A stretch of DNA of 64,000 nt, taken from Artemia franciscana (taxonomy: Eukaryota; Arthropoda; Branchiopoda; Anostraca; Artemiidae). The notes under the pieces are model-generated. The model did not search any database, was not told the DNA's origin, and saw nothing but the letters and a program-made list of their open reading frames with translations. Positions 43,851 to 58,067 of this stretch are shown here, in pieces. The DNA lies in contig NW_027062618.1 in NCBI RefSeq assembly GCF_032884065.1, positions 1,220,848 to 1,284,847 on the forward strand, written 5' to 3'. The stretch's first letter is position 1, and every line of letters begins with the position of its first letter. The position numbers and the translations under genes are program-made.

Positions 43851-44835
43851 TTACCTGGGTACTTCCAACGCAGCACGAACCCTTCGACGAGGTACATCTA
43901 AGGCTTCCACACAACGTAGAGCATGAGTAATCTCTGAGCAGTAAATGTTCAGTAGGATTCGTTTTTCACTTTGAAGTATATCCAGGTTTATATGAAGTAG
44001 CTGAAAGGGCACTTTTATTTTGGATAGAATATCGTCTAGCATGCACATGTAAACAGCGGTGTCGATTTTGCCCCAATCACATTTGTAAAACCACTTTGTT
44101 TTGACTGTACTGCTGATACAAGTAGGCTCCACTTCAAACTTACAGGTTAGTCTGAAGTGCCGGAAGCGGAAACACCAGTGTCCACGTGGCTCAAGCCTAC
44201 TGGTCTGATTCCATCTCAATAGAGAAAAAGTCTATAGAGCTGGTGGAACCTGAGTTATGTAGGTAGGTAAAATCGTGGTCATTGCCAACAACTTGAAACC
44301 CAGGTAAAGCAGGTAGGAGCAATTCTGACCTAGCGTTAGAACTTTCGGCCACGTTGCAGTTGAAATTACCAGCTGTTATAATACTACCATATTTGTCACA
44401 ACAATCGTGAACAACTTTCACGAGTACAGCACAGGCGCTGCTGAATCGCTCCTCAGACGCTAGGTCACGATAATCAGTCGGCAGATAAACAAAATATACA
44501 AGTCTGGCCGACTTTCAAAGCAGCAAAATGTTCGTTTTCCGCAATTAATTTAGTGGACCACCGTCAACTCACAAGTACTGCAACGCCCCCAAGAGACCTC
44601 CCTCTTCCGGATGAACTGCAGGAACTGCAAAAACACGGATACTGTCATTGTATTTTAGTAGGGACACAGAGTGGGACGTCAGAAAATGTTCTTGTAAGCA
44701 GAGTACATCAGTTGAGCAGAGTGCGCCTTCTATGAATGGTAGTTTCTCAATAATAGCCCCATTTACGTTCCGCGTAAAAACTCTAAGCGGGGAGTTCGTC
44801 ATTTGTTGCTCAGGAGCTCCTTTGATACTTGGCAC
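43851..44835 (-). pseudogene. LINE apurinic-type endonuclease domain
   Basis: 44835-44569 encodes RVFTRNVNGAIIEKLPFI and DVLCLQEHFLTSHSVSLL, the N-terminal strand and catalytic Glu (QEH) block. 44421-44197 encodes IITAGNFNCNVAESS (family GDFN, the Asp is Asn here) and STSSIDFFS (family S.ID). 44219-43851 is a linker toward RT. Intervening stops near 44560 and 44197. This domain nicks target DNA in target-primed reverse transcription. Confidence 0.75.
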
Positions 44836-45928
44836 TTGATGCTATAGTAGAACCATAGAGCGCACACTTCACAAAACAAGAACAGGGATTGTCCTTAGAG
44901 TTAATGTGATCACCGGCACACCAAGAACAACAGGCAGAGTTCTTACACGATTTTGCGGAATCTCCGTATTGCTGACAGTTATAACAGCGCATAGGAAGGA
45001 ACCTGTATTCCTCAATTCGGTGCCTCTCGTAACCAAAAACAGTAGGGTTCATACAGGCTCTCTGTAAATCAGCTTTCTGTTCAAACATTAGTTTGTATGA
45101 ACGAGTCTGACCTATCTTCTCAGCTTTCACACAGTTCTGAATGATCGTACATATGTCCAAGTCGGAAATGTCATCAGGCACGTGACGAATTACACCTAAA
45201 TGTAAGGGGGCTTTCAGTTTCGCATCTTGAGCAGAATTCGCAAGGGTGGCTGCAGCTTTCTTATCGTTCAACACAATACGCCATTCTTCCCGAAGGGGTT
45301 TTAAGTCAAGAATGTGGGAGCAATATGCACGGTCAGCAAGACTTTCAGGATAATACTTACGCTCTGCAGGTTTATCAAGCCCTTTCGATGGCTGCTTTAG
45401 GATGACCGAGTAAGTTGGTTTCACGACCGGAGTCGGAGGGGGACTCGGACTCTGTACTACTGATAGGCCCTGTGCTGTTAATGATGTCACACGTTCTTTT
45501 AGGTCTATAGCAGCACTGCAAACTTCATTCATTTTTCTGGTGAGTGTGGCTGTTATCTCTCCGGGGATAATCGGAACCTCATCAGGAGCATCGTATGTTC
45601 TAATAGCTTTATTCTTATTCCCATCGTATGTTCTAACAGCTTTTACCAGATCTGAGAAAATGTCTTGAGGTTTCGAGTTTTTCGATTAAGCTGACGCACG
45701 TGTCGACATTCCAGCAAGAGGTCGAATCAGTTGTTTGGCTTTCACTAGAGCATCCTGCTTATAGTACTGAACAGGTTTGGCCACAACATCATCACTTTTA
45801 TTCCTCGCTTTGACTGCACGAGTCACGAAGTTCAGAATTGGATTGTAAACAAGTTCCTCGCCTTTTTCCGTAGGGTAAGAAGTCCAACCAGAATGGCCAA
45901 GGGTGGAGTGAAGTTCATTAGAAAGCAC
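44810..45928 (-). pseudogene. LINE ORF1, gag-like nucleic-acid-binding protein
   Basis: Two frames. 45928-45686 starts MLSNELHSTLGHSGWTSYPT and ends in a stop after STRASA. 45532-44810 has a Pro/Ser-rich start, an RRM/transposase-like middle (RVILNDKKAA-type helix, LHLGVIRHVPDDISDLDI), then C-terminal knuckles CYNCQQYGDSAKSC (His replaced by Asp) and CCSWCAGDHINSKDNPC. ORF1 proteins of this class coat the element RNA. The loss of the knuckle His and the stop at 45686 mark decay. Confidence 0.75.
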
Positions 45929-46043
45929 AAGTCGCTACCTGTAGGACAGGTTAATAATAATCCAAAAATGTCTATTTCAAGTGCACGCGCCGAGCGCTGA
46001 ATGAATACTCAAGTTACTGAAACCACCCAGGAAAAAGGGAAGC

Positions 46044-46044
<1 letters not shown>

Positions 46045-46140
<96 letters not shown>
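46045..46140. repeat. (TA)n microsatellite at LINE 5' edge
   Basis: A TA run broken once by TG at 46123-46124, followed by degenerate TATACATATA text. Confidence 0.95.
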
Positions 46141-46159
46141 AGTGTATATACATATATAT

Positions 46160-47060
<901 letters not shown>

Positions 47061-47125
47061 TATATATATATAAATAAGTTGTCTGTCTGTGTGTCGAGTG
47101 ACGTCATTATATGACGTCTGAAGCT
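47061..47125 (+). mobile_element. Helitron 5'-end fragment abutting the previous copy
   Basis: Directly after the CTAG of the preceding copy comes TATATATAAATAAGTTGTCT and two TGACGTC words: the 5' end of another copy in the same orientation, truncated at about 47125. Confidence 0.7.
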
Positions 47126-47440
47126 TACACAAATGAAAGGACCTTTCCCATCTTTTAAGCTTACACAAATTATTACTTGTCATTCTAGATTAAATTCATT
47201 TTTATATAAAATCAAGAAAATCGATTCCCCTTTATGTGTCTGTGGTAAAGATGAAACTATGGATCATGTCATTTTTGATTGTCCCTTGTACATACGATCT
47301 AGATTTTCATTACAAGTAAATTTAACTTTTTATAGCGTAAGCTTCCCATTTGATCTAAACTTGGTGTGGCATATGAAGGATGTATGTCGTTTATTTATAA
47401 ATTTTATTAACAAAATTGGTCGCCTAGATTTTTAGAATCA
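47126..47440 (+). pseudogene. LINE ORF2 C-terminal zinc-binding fragment
   Basis: The 100-codon frame 47133-47435 has SRLNSFLYKIKKIDSPLCVC, then GKDETMDHVIFDCPLY. The C.CG..ET..H.IFDCP.Y pattern is the zf-RVT segment at the C-terminus of RNase H-bearing LINEs (I/R1/Jockey-like) and of related host copies. It is only the last 100 residues. It differs from LINE family 1, whose RT copies here lack such a tail. Confidence 0.7.
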
Positions 47441-47444
47441 TGAA

Positions 47445-47990
47445 ATTTTGAACTCATTTATATGTTTCGTGTATTTTATATCTATGTGTGGTAAATGAAT
47501 TATGTTGCTTTCATGTTGATTGTTTGTTTGTTTGTTTTTTGTTTTTTGTTTTTTTGTCCATAATGCTTAGCTTTAGAATAGAAAGTGAAATACTTTTAGT
47601 CGATTCACTAAATGAATTCATTTATAGACAGAGTAGGAAAATTTAAATGGGCGAATCTAAACACGCTCCTAAAAATCTACCTAGTAATCCGTACAGATTA
47701 TGGTTTGTAACTTGGCCCATTTTTCCATAGCTTTTAAGCAAAAGCTCTTAAGAATTCAATGCCCTTTAGATGGCAAATAGGTAAAATTTTATTCCTGAGG
47801 CGTAGCTTCACGAAAATGCAGCAATATACAAATTTGTTGACAACATCATAAGTCGTAGGAAGATTTGTAAGAAGCTTGGGATTTCGGGAAGCACGAACCG
47901 GAATGATCTTTTTACGAACGTACCTAGTTAAAGCAAAGGAGTCTACACTGGTCTCAACAATCCCTCCCCCTTCTAAGTACTCAGCTTTTT
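47445..47990. other. No gene recognised
   Basis: (TTTG)n near 47520-47555 and AT-rich DNA. No motif-bearing frame. Confidence 0.45.
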
Positions 47991-49435
47991 ACGCTAAAGT
48001 TTGACTCTTTGTCACAACTGTACTTTTTAAAACAATACATACAACTTTTGCGTAAAGAGCGAGGTGATGAGGAGGGGCAGCCCCTTTCTTATACGGAACA
48101 ATTTCTGTTCGTCTTAAGTTTTAATGTCGCTCCTTACTTGCAGTTAAAAAAAAAACTTGTTTTTTAAATTAATTTCTGAACGTTTTTGAATTAATGCATG
48201 TTTTGATTTTGGCTCACCGCACATGAATAGTTAAAACAAAATTTGGATACTAATTACTTTTTTTGGCTAAATGGCTTTCTCAAAGTTTTGATCGGGCGAT
48301 TTTGAAAAAAAGAGGGGTTTGGGAGGAGGCCTAGCTGCCCTAAAATTGGTTATTTAAAAATTCAGCTAGATGTTTGTATTTTTTTACGAACGTTTTGTTA
48401 GTAATAAATATATGTACCTTACGAATTAACTTACGTAGAAAATTTTTATATTTGTATATTTTATTAGGTATATGAGGGGGTTCCCTTCCTTCGTCAATAC
48501 CTTACTCTTTATACTAAGGCTTGAATTTTGTCCCAATTCTTTAAGAATGACCCGTGAATCACAAAGGCCGAAGAATAAATAGTTAAAATTACTAGAAATT
48601 AATTTAGTGTAAAAAGCAAGGTATTGTCGAGGAAACGAATCCCCTTATATACGTTATATTTTATGTTTGTTTTAAGTTTTAATGCTGCTCATTACTTCCA
48701 GATGAAATAAATGATTTATTTTCTTATTGTTTTTTTTTAATAATGCTAGAAAATCATGCTTCATAAAAATTCTCTTCCCTCATGATAAAATTCCTCCCAT
48801 GGAATTATGCTCCAATGTTACCCCCTCCAACTACCCACCACCATCCCAACGCGAAAAAATCCCCCTGAAAACGCCTGTACACATCATAATAACCTTTACT
48901 ATATGTAAACAATGGTCAAAGTTTGTAACTTGCAGCCCCTCCTCCAGAGACTGTGGGGGATTAAATCGTTCCCAAAGACATGGCTATTAAGTTTTCACTA
49001 GAACTTTTATTTTCTGTTAGAATGAGCCCTCTTGCGACATTCTGGGATCACTTTGTCGATACGATCACCTCTAAAAAAAAAATGCGTCCGTGATCTGTCT
49101 TCTGACAAAAAATACTAAATTCCAAATATTTGTAGAGGAGCTTGAAACTTGTACAGTAGAGTTCTCTGGCACGCTAAATCTGATGGTGTGATTTTAAAAA
49201 TTCTATGACTTATAGGGCGTGTTTTACCCTATTTTCTAAAATAAGGCAAATTTTTCAGACTCGTAATTTTTGATGGGTAAGAATAAATTTGAAGAATCTT
49301 ATATGTTTAAAACCAGCATTAAACTGTGCTTCTTTTGATGTAATTATTGGTATCAAAATTCCGTTTTTAGAGTTTCAGTTACTATTGAGTCGGGTCGCTC
49401 CTTACTACAGTTTCTTACCACGAACTGTTTGAACA
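47990..49435 (+). repeat. Interspersed repeat family A, copy 2 (with partial duplicate)
   Basis: 48590-49435 is collinear with 8130-9270. Shared landmarks: GTTTTAATGCTGCTCATTAC, ATATGTAAACAATGG, CCGTGATCTGTCTTCTGAC, GAGTTCTCTGGCA, TTTGATGGGTAA, and the end TTACTATTGAGTCGGGTCGC through CTTACCACGAACTGTT. A second copy of its left portion lies at 47990-48215 (AAAGAGCGAGGTGATGAGGA, GTTTTAATGTCGCTCCTTAC). Confidence 0.65.
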
Positions 49436-49439
49436 CGTG

Positions 49440-50835
49440 GTCCTATCGGATTGAACTTTGAGTTGGATGGGAGCTCATTTTATTGGAAGTTGGAAGTTTT
49501 AGTACGCATTTTAAGAGTCAAATATGAAAGGAGGGCCATCAGCTCTCCCCCAAGCTTATCATTGGCCAAAACAGATCTGATAGACAAGTTAAGAGATCTA
49601 TTTTGTTCTGTCTTGTTGAAAGGTCCAGTAATTTTGTCTTTAGGGAGGTCAACCTCCCACAATCCTCAGTACAAGGGCTGTAAGCTAGTCAGTTCTCTCA
49701 TTGTTTAATCATAGTATTTGTTATTGACAAAGGCATGCTTGTTTGAAAATCATTTTTCATGAAGACGAGGGGCATCCAGGTCAGCCTTCTGGAGAATATT
49801 GAGGGGAGTGTTGAACTGAATCAAAACACGTGATTTGTGTAGGGATTGTCAAAAGGGTGTGACACAGGAATAACTGAGTACATTAATTTGAAAAATTCTG
49901 GAAATGATAAGGGATATGATCAAAAAGACTTTTAGGATTCAGTAGCATTAGGATACAAGCCCTTATGCCTCCCCAAGGCCAGAACATAATTTCCACTTTT
50001 ACTGAAAAAAAAAACAAAATAAAAAGCAAATGAATGTAAAATGTCAGTTTAATATACATATGCTGATATTTATTGCTTTAAATGTTAATAATGTTTGCTA
50101 TATTAAATTTTAAAAGTGAACAGCTTATTTTATTTTCGGTAACGTGCAAGAAATTTTCTGGCCTTGAAAAAGGCATAAGGGTTTTGAGCCTTACATATTT
50201 TAATTTCTGCTTGTGTTGAGTTTGACTCGGTTATTTTTTGTAATTTCTGTTTATTTTGGGTTTCATTTATTTATTGATGCTGATATGGGGTAGTTTTACG
50301 ATTGGTAGACTATTTTTTTCTATTTTTTCCCATTATTGTTTAATGAAGTTTTTTACTTATCCTTGAAAAACTTATTTTGTGGAAAAAAGTTTTATTTGTT
50401 TAATTTTTGTTCGTTTATATTGACATTGTTTTTTCAGGGAAAAAGAAAATAATAGTTTAAATCTTTTCATTATTTTAAATTTTTCAACAATTCTTAACAA
50501 TATTCACCCTTTTAAAAATCAGGACACAAATAGTTGTGTTTAATTTAGTTGTGTACCTCCTCTAGTTGACCTGAGAAATCAAACTTAATACCATTTGCCA
50601 AACAAATTTATCTATGCTCTTTGACAGCTTGGGTACAATTAAACCTGAAAGTTTGAACATAATACCCTCGGTCCTTTTGGGGATAATGCTGAGATTTTCA
50701 ACATGTTTTTAAACATGATGGATAATTGTATGAGTGTAAGGGGTTGACCCGCGCAATAGCCCTAGAGATTTAGTTACAAGACCGTTCAGCTATTCTGAAC
50801 AAAATGGCTATTTTAAATTTGATTGGAAGTTTTTG
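49440..50835. other. One reverse family C unit, then unremarkable AT-rich DNA
   Basis: 49440-49740 resembles the reverse complement of the family C unit (TTGGAAGTT...TTAAGAGTC, then GGCATCAGCTCTCCCCCAAG-like text). 49741-50835 contains no gene-like frame. Confidence 0.45.
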
Positions 50836-50839
50836 GAAA

Positions 50840-52930
50840 TTAAGTACTTGCATGCGTATAGTTTTTTCGTTTTATTGAAACTCCGCCTAAACGTTTTAAC
50901 TTAATGCCCTTAGTGTCATTAGTTACAGTAACCGTAGAAGTGGCATCAAAAGTGTACACATGATGTCTTCTAGCTAGTTCAGTTACAATATTGTCCGAAA
51001 TTGTTGCCTTAATACCCTTAGGTTTATTAGCAGCTGTAGCAGCACCATTAGCTATAGTAGTAGCAGTAGTAGTAGAGTTAATAGTCTTAGGCTTAGCATT
51101 AGTAACAGTGGCAGTAGAAGCAGTAATAGTAATGGTAGGGATAATAGTAGTTGTAGGAGTAGAAGCAGTAGTATTATGCTGGAAATATTGTCTTTTGGTT
51201 AGTTCGACATCCCCCACAACAACCGTTGTAAGTTCTAATTTCACACGTGAAACTGGTCCTAAGATGTTGCTGATATGTCCTTTTTACAACCTGCATACGG
51301 ATCGCTGGTTGTCATTCGTACAACATAAATTTTAAGAAATATTCTCCAACAATTTCACCTTTATACCCTTATGTATAGTTGTAATAGTAGTCAAAGCAAT
51401 AGTATAACTACTCAACTTAATACAATTAGCCATTGCCAAGAAAATGTCGCTTAGTTTTTTTGATAACCTGTATATTCATATGCTCGTTGAAATTTTCATC
51501 TGAATGCTCTTAACCTTACAAGTACTTAAGATAGAAGTAGTATTTGGAGCAATAGTAATAGGAATAGTAGAGCTCATAAATGTTACGTAGTAGTAGTATT
51601 AGTAGTAGTGTGCACATATTACCTTCCAGTCAATTGATCTTCCCCTTTAAGTATTCTCTGAAAGTTCCAACTTAATACACAAATCAATTCTTAAGATACG
51701 TTGTTTTGAAAATCTAAATGCACATAGTGTCTTTTGTTAGTTCGAATTTGCCATCAAAATTCTCTCAAACTTAACCTTCATGGACTTAGCATTAATAGTG
51801 CTTTAATAGCATTAATAGTGCACAGTAGTTTCGGTGGTAGTAGAAGTAGTTGCAGTGCCGGTATTTTGTTAGTAGTAGTAGTAGCAGCAGTAGCAACAAT
51901 ATTGATAGCGATAGTCCCATGTGCAAATTGCCTTTTGGTCAGCTGAACACCAGTTTCATGATGCCGCGGAAGTTTCACCTTGACACCTTAAGTCGTTCAA
52001 AAAATATTATTGATGTGCACTTTTGACATCCTTTTGAGGCCCTTTTCACCTTAATACTCTAACCTTAACAGTAGTAGATTATTTTAGTAACAGTAATAGT
52101 ACTAGTTAAAGTAGCAGTGGTATTAGTGATAGTAGTGACATGCATATATCACCCTTTTCTCAATTGATCTTCCCCTTTAACTATTTTCCTCCGAAAGTTT
52201 CAACTTAATACCCAAATCAATTCTTCAGAATCACCCTTTTGATAATCAGCATAGGCATAGAGTGTTTTGATTTAGTTCAAATTCCCCTCAATATTCTGAC
52301 AAATTTTCACATTTGTACGTGTATCCTTAAATGTACTTTTATCATGGTAATACTGGTATTAGTAGGAACAGCAGTAGTAGTAATAGTATATTTGTAATAG
52401 TAGTAACAGTAGTAGCAGCAGTATTAATTGTGGTAATAGCAGGTACATTTTGCCTTTTGGTCAACTGAACACCTCACTCATGAGGTCCCTGAAGTTTTCT
52501 TTTGATTTGATAAGCCATCCAAAAATCATTTCTGATACGCCTCTTTCAGCAATCTGTATACACATAGCATATTATGATTTAGTACAATTTTCCCTCAATG
52601 TTACCTCAACTATTTTTTTTTCAATATCTTCAGCCTTGGTAGTACTCGCTACAGAAATAGTAGTTTTGGCGATAGTAGTGTTGAAAGTAATAGCACTCGT
52701 GGTAACAGTAAAAGCAACAGTTGTTGTAGTAGTAGTAGAGCGCAAATATTGCCTTTTTGGTCAATCAATCATCTCCCTCATAATTTCCTGTAAATTGCAA
52801 ATTAATATACTCAGTTATTCTTGAGTTACACCCTTTTGACAACCCATTTACACATAACATGTTTTGATCTAGTGGGAAACTCCCACCAATATTCCCTGAA
52901 AGAACCATCTTAATGGCTTTCGCATTTCGA
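50840..52930 (-). repeat. GTA/GCA-triplet-rich diverged repeat array (family D)
   Basis: Blocks of AGTAGTAGCAGTA-type text (50985-51180, 51535-51615, 51830-51905, 52065-52135, 52340-52440, 52655-52740) alternate with a conserved spacer (for example CAAATTGCCTTTTGGTCAGC near 51921, 52450 and 52748). Spacing of the spacer is irregular, about 300-540 bases. Open frames here (Thr/Ala-rich on minus, Val/Ala/Ile-rich on plus) follow the triplet bias on both strands and are not genes. Related to 31.2-32.1 kb. Confidence 0.65.
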
Positions 52931-52979
52931 GAGAGTAAAAGTAAACAATGCATACCTTTTCTCAAAAATATATACTATT

Positions 52980-53530
52980 CCTAAATCATAAACAAATTGC
53001 ATAGCTTACAGCCATTACTCTGAGATCTCGGAAGAGGGGATATCCCCAAATGCATAATTACTGAACCTTTTAGCATTGTTGAAATAAATTGATGTATCAA
53101 AACTTTGTTCGGATGTTTGTTCTGGGAAATGATAGGAGTAAGAGGAGGGAAGGGGATGACTCCTCTCAAATCATTTTGACTCTTAAGGGCACTGCAAAGG
53201 GCACTACAAATTCTAATTTAAAATCAAATTAAACTTAACTGAATTTAGTAAGACCACTCATTCTATAAGAACCCTATATGCTCCCAAGGCATAACATAAG
53301 GCCCTTGCCCTGGGCCTCTGTTTTTTTTTTGCTATCACCAAAGTTTGGTTGGAGATGTTAAGATATATGATGAACGTGGAGGTGGAAGGGTGGTTGCTCT
53401 CAAATCACTTTGACTCTTAAAAAGGGCACAATATCTGCCAATATGAAATCAAATAAGCCCCATCTGAAGTTTATACGACCACTCATTTCATGAAAACCTT
53501 ATATGTCCTCATAGGAACACTAACAGCCTA
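52980..53530 (+). repeat. Tandem repeat family C, two units
   Basis: TTTTGACTCTTAAGGGCACT near 53183 and TTTGACTCTTAAAAAGGGCA near 53409, each followed by a CGACCACTCATT...CTTATATG segment. Same family as 28.7-30.4 kb. Confidence 0.65.
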
Positions 53531-53535
53531 TCCGC

Positions 53536-53577
53536 GGGGTGACGGGTGGGGTTGGGGGGCGGGGTGGGGGGTGGTGG
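53536..53577 (+). other. Strong G-quadruplex-forming sequence
   Basis: Six G runs of 3-6 in 42 bases (GGGG, GGG, GGGG, GGGGGG, GGGG, GGGGGG) with loops of 1-4. This satisfies the usual quadruplex pattern several ways. It lies in the G-rich part of a family C unit. Confidence 0.75.
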
Positions 53578-53823
53578 TTGTCTCAGCATAATTTTCGCTA
53601 ATTCTTTAAATTCTATGTCATTTGTTCAACCATTAATAATAGGAGAATACAAAATTAGAATCTTACTGTCTTCTCCACAGAATGCTAGTCCCGGATATTC
53701 TTTAATTTAATGAAATAATATTAGGTGGCATCTGACAGTTGATTCACAAATCATATTGGTCTTCAGACAATTCTAGTTAAAGAGGGGCTGGAAATTAAGA
53801 AGGATTTGATTTATGTTTCAAAA

Positions 53824-54509
53824 CTAGCTGTTGGGGTGGCGCTTCGCACCACCCCAAGCCCCCCCCCCCCCCCCCGCGTGCGTAAGTCGTTACGCGCCAT
53901 TGTAGTTGTGTCCCACCTGTGAATATAGATAGATATATATATATGGTTTTAATTACGTAAAACTTGCGAATATACAACATTCTTCGCTGTCCCATTGTCT
54001 GTGCATATAAATAGATTGTCAGGTTTACCGACTCTTGAACATGCAACATATAATTGTCCATGGGAAAAGCAATCCGTATTCAGATCTATACCTCATTATT
54101 CTAATGATTGCCCCTGAGGTTTGTTGATGGTGATTGCTAATCGAACATTCCCTGTGCCCCCCGGCGTCCCCGTTGTAGTTGTGTCCCTGTGTCCCAAACG
54201 TCATTTATATTTTCTGTGTCCCGGTCGTCATTTGTGTCCCGGTGTCCCAGTCTGTAATTTCTCTTTGAGTGTCCCGGTCGTCATTTATATTCCCTGTGTC
54301 CCGCTATCCCGATCGTCATTTGTGTCCCGGTGTCCCGGTCTGTAATTTCGTCAGTCGACAAACATGACGTCAGTCGACAAACAACTTCATGACGGAATCA
54401 TGCTCAATCCTCATAATGACGTCAGTCGACAAACATGACGTCTGTCGACACACAAACATGACGTCAGTCGACGGACAGACAAACAAACAACTTATTTTAT
54501 ATATATAGA
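53824..54509 (-). mobile_element. Short Helitron, minus strand
   Basis: Minus strand: the 5' TC end (TATATATAAAATAAGTTG) is at 54509, followed by TGACGTCA zone (54350-54475), minisatellite (54140-54345), and helicase-end remnant with AITINKAQGQ- and GQLYVACSRVGKPDNL-like codons (about 54140-53955). The GC region ends CTAG at 53824-53827, but the terminal hairpin stem is partly eroded (GGTGGTGC for GGTGGCGC). 686 bp. It is followed, after four bases, by another copy's CTAG. Confidence 0.8.
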
Positions 54510-54513
54510 TACA

Positions 54514-55357
<844 letters not shown>

Positions 55358-55675
55358 CGGCATTGTGAAGGGACACGTTTGCACGGAGCATAAATGGGAG
55401 ACAGTAACAACGGCCATCAAAGGGGTAAAATTAACCTGGACAATCTGTCTTGGCTTTTTTCTACAATTGGCCATGACTTCCACTTTTCCCACAACTATTC
55501 CCTTTCTTTTAAATTCAAATTTAAAAGAAAGGGAATAGTTGTGGGAAAAGTGGAAGTCATGGCCAATTGTAGAAAAAAGCCAAGACAGATTGTCCAGGTT
55601 AATTTTACCCCTTTGATGGCCGTTGTTACTGTCTCCCATTTATGCTCCGTGCAAACGTGTCCCTTCACAATGCCG
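55358..55675. repeat. 318 bp near-perfect palindrome
   Basis: The arms 55358-55516 and 55517-55675 are reverse complements, with the only mismatch I see at the central base pair. There is no spacer. Both strands therefore carry the same open frame (starting MGDSNNGHQRGKINLD), which differs at one residue near the centre. The sequence inside the arms is not Helitron minisatellite and was not recognised. The right arm continues uniquely into 55676-55770. Confidence 0.9.
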
Positions 55676-55785
55676 AACTGAAGTCGTACCGGTTGGAGAT
55701 TCTCGCTGGGGAACAATTGCAGGTTGACTACAAGTTGACTTGCATGAAAATTTTCCTCTCATGTATATGCATACTAGCTGTTGGG

Positions 55786-55843
<58 letters not shown>
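55676..55843. other. Unique tail, Helitron end scrap and (TA)n
   Basis: 55676-55770 is unique here. CTAGCTGTTGGGGG at 55774-55787 is the last 14 bases of a minus-strand Helitron end, followed by a (TA)n of about 26 units (55788-55840). Confidence 0.6.
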
Positions 55844-55845
<2 letters not shown>

Positions 55846-58067
55846 TATATATATAAAAATAAGTTGTCTGTCTGTGGATGTGTGGATGGATGTGTGGATG
55901 GATGTGTCAGGTGACGTCACCTGAAAAAACTGGATCAGGTGACGTCAAAACTGAAAAAACTAAAAAAAGGCAAAAACTACAAAAAAAACTAAAAACTAAT
56001 AAAAAAAATAAAAAAGCTAAAAAACTAAAAAAACTATAAAGGTAAAAACCAATAAAAAACTAAAAAAAAAACTGAAAAAACTAAAAAAAGGCAAAAACTA
56101 CAAAAAAAACTAAAAACTAATAAAAAAAGTAAAAAAGCTAAAAAACTAAAAAAACTAAAAAAACTAAAAAAAGGTAAAAAACTAAAAAAAATAAAAAATA
56201 AAAAAAAACTAAAAAAAAGGAAAAAACTGAAAAATAAGCTAAAATAAAGGTAAAAACCAATAAAAAACTAAAAAGAAAAAAAGGAAAAAACTAATAAATG
56301 ACGACACTCAAAGAGAAAGCGACCAGGACAAAAGGAATGTTCGATTAGCAATCAACAAAGCACCGGGACACAGGGAGTATAAATGACGACCAGGACATAA
56401 GTAAAAAAAAAACTATCTATATATATAAAAATAAGTTGTCAAACTAAAAAAAGGCAAAAACTACAAAAAAAACTAAAAACTAATAAAAAAGCTAAAAAAC
56501 TAAAAAAACTAAAAAAAGGCAAAAACTACAAAAAAAACTAAAAACTAATAAAAAAAATAAAAAAGCTAAAAAACTAAAAAAACTAAAAAAACTAAAAAAA
56601 GGTAAAAAACTAAAAAAACTAAAAACTAAAAAAAACTAAAAAAAAGGAAAAAACTGAAAAATAAGCTAAAATAAAGGTAAAAACCAATAAAAAACTAAAA
56701 AAAAAAAAACTGAAAAAACTAAAAAAAGGCAAAAACTACAAAAAAACTAAAAACTAATAAAAAAAGTAAAAAAGCTAAAAAACTAAAAAAACTAAAAAAA
56801 CTAAAAAAACTAAAAAAGGTAAAAAACTAAAAAAAATAAAAAATAAAAAAAAACTAAAAAAAAGGAAAAAACTGAAAAATAAGCTAACATAAAGGTAAAA
56901 ACCAATAAAAACTAAAAAGAAAAAAAGGGAAAAACTAAAAAAAAATTTCATCTAAAAAACTAAAAAAAACTAAAAAAGGTAAAAACTAAAAGAACTAAAA
57001 AAGAAAAAAATAAATGACGACACTCAAAGAGAAAGCGACCAGGACAAAAGGAATGTTCGATTAGCAATCAACAAAGCACCGGGACATAGGGAGTATAAAT
57101 GACGACCAGGACATAAGTAAAAAAAAAATTAACAAAACTAAAAAGAAGGTAAAAACTACAAAAAAACTAAAAAGAAAAAAAACTAAAAACTAATAAAAAA
57201 ACTAAAAAATCTAAAAATCTAAATAAACTAAAAAAGAAAAAAAAGGAAAAAAATAAAGGAGAAAAACAAAACTAAAAAACGAATGTATATACAGACCGGT
57301 ACACCGGGATACAAATGACGACCGGGACACAGGGAATATAAATGACGACCGGGACACAGGGACACAACTACAACGGGGACACCGGGGGAAACAGGGGGAT
57401 ATAAATGACGACCGGGACAAAAAAACTAAAAAGAAAAAAAAACTAAAAACTAATAAAAAAACTAAAAAATCTAAAAATCTAAATAAGCTAAAAAAGAAAA
57501 AAAAAGGAAAAAAATAAAGGAGAAAAACAAAACTAAAAAACGAATGTATATACAGACCGGGACACCGGGATACAAATGACGACCGGGACACAGGGAATAT
57601 AAATGACGACCGGGACACAGGGACACAACTACAACGGGGACACCGGAGGAAACAGGGGGATGTAAATGACGACCGGGACACCGGGACAGGGAATGGTCGA
57701 TTAGCAATCACCATCAACAAAGCTCAAGGGCAATCATTAGAATCATAAGGTATAGATCTGAATACAGATTGTTTTCCCGTGGACCATTATATGTTGCATG
57801 TTCAAGAGTCGGTAAACCTGACAATCTATTTATATGCAAAGACAATGGGACAGCAAAGAATGTTGTATATTCGCAAGTTTTACGTAGTTAAAACCATATA
57901 TATATATATCTATCTATATTCACAGGTGGGACATAGGGACACAACTACAATGGCGCGTAACTATTATGGCGCGTAACGACTTACGCGCGCGGGGGGGCTT
58001 GGGGGGGGCGCGAAGCGCCCCCACCAACTAGGTGTTGGGGTGGCGCGAAGCGCCACCCCAACAGCTA

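Noticed and set aside
57211..57720. Many open frames with text like SRSSFIFPVSRSSFV or PVVIYIPCVPV in the Helitron nests
   Set aside because: They are antisense or out-of-frame readings of the GACGACCGGGACAC minisatellite; the sense reading follows the helicase remnant.
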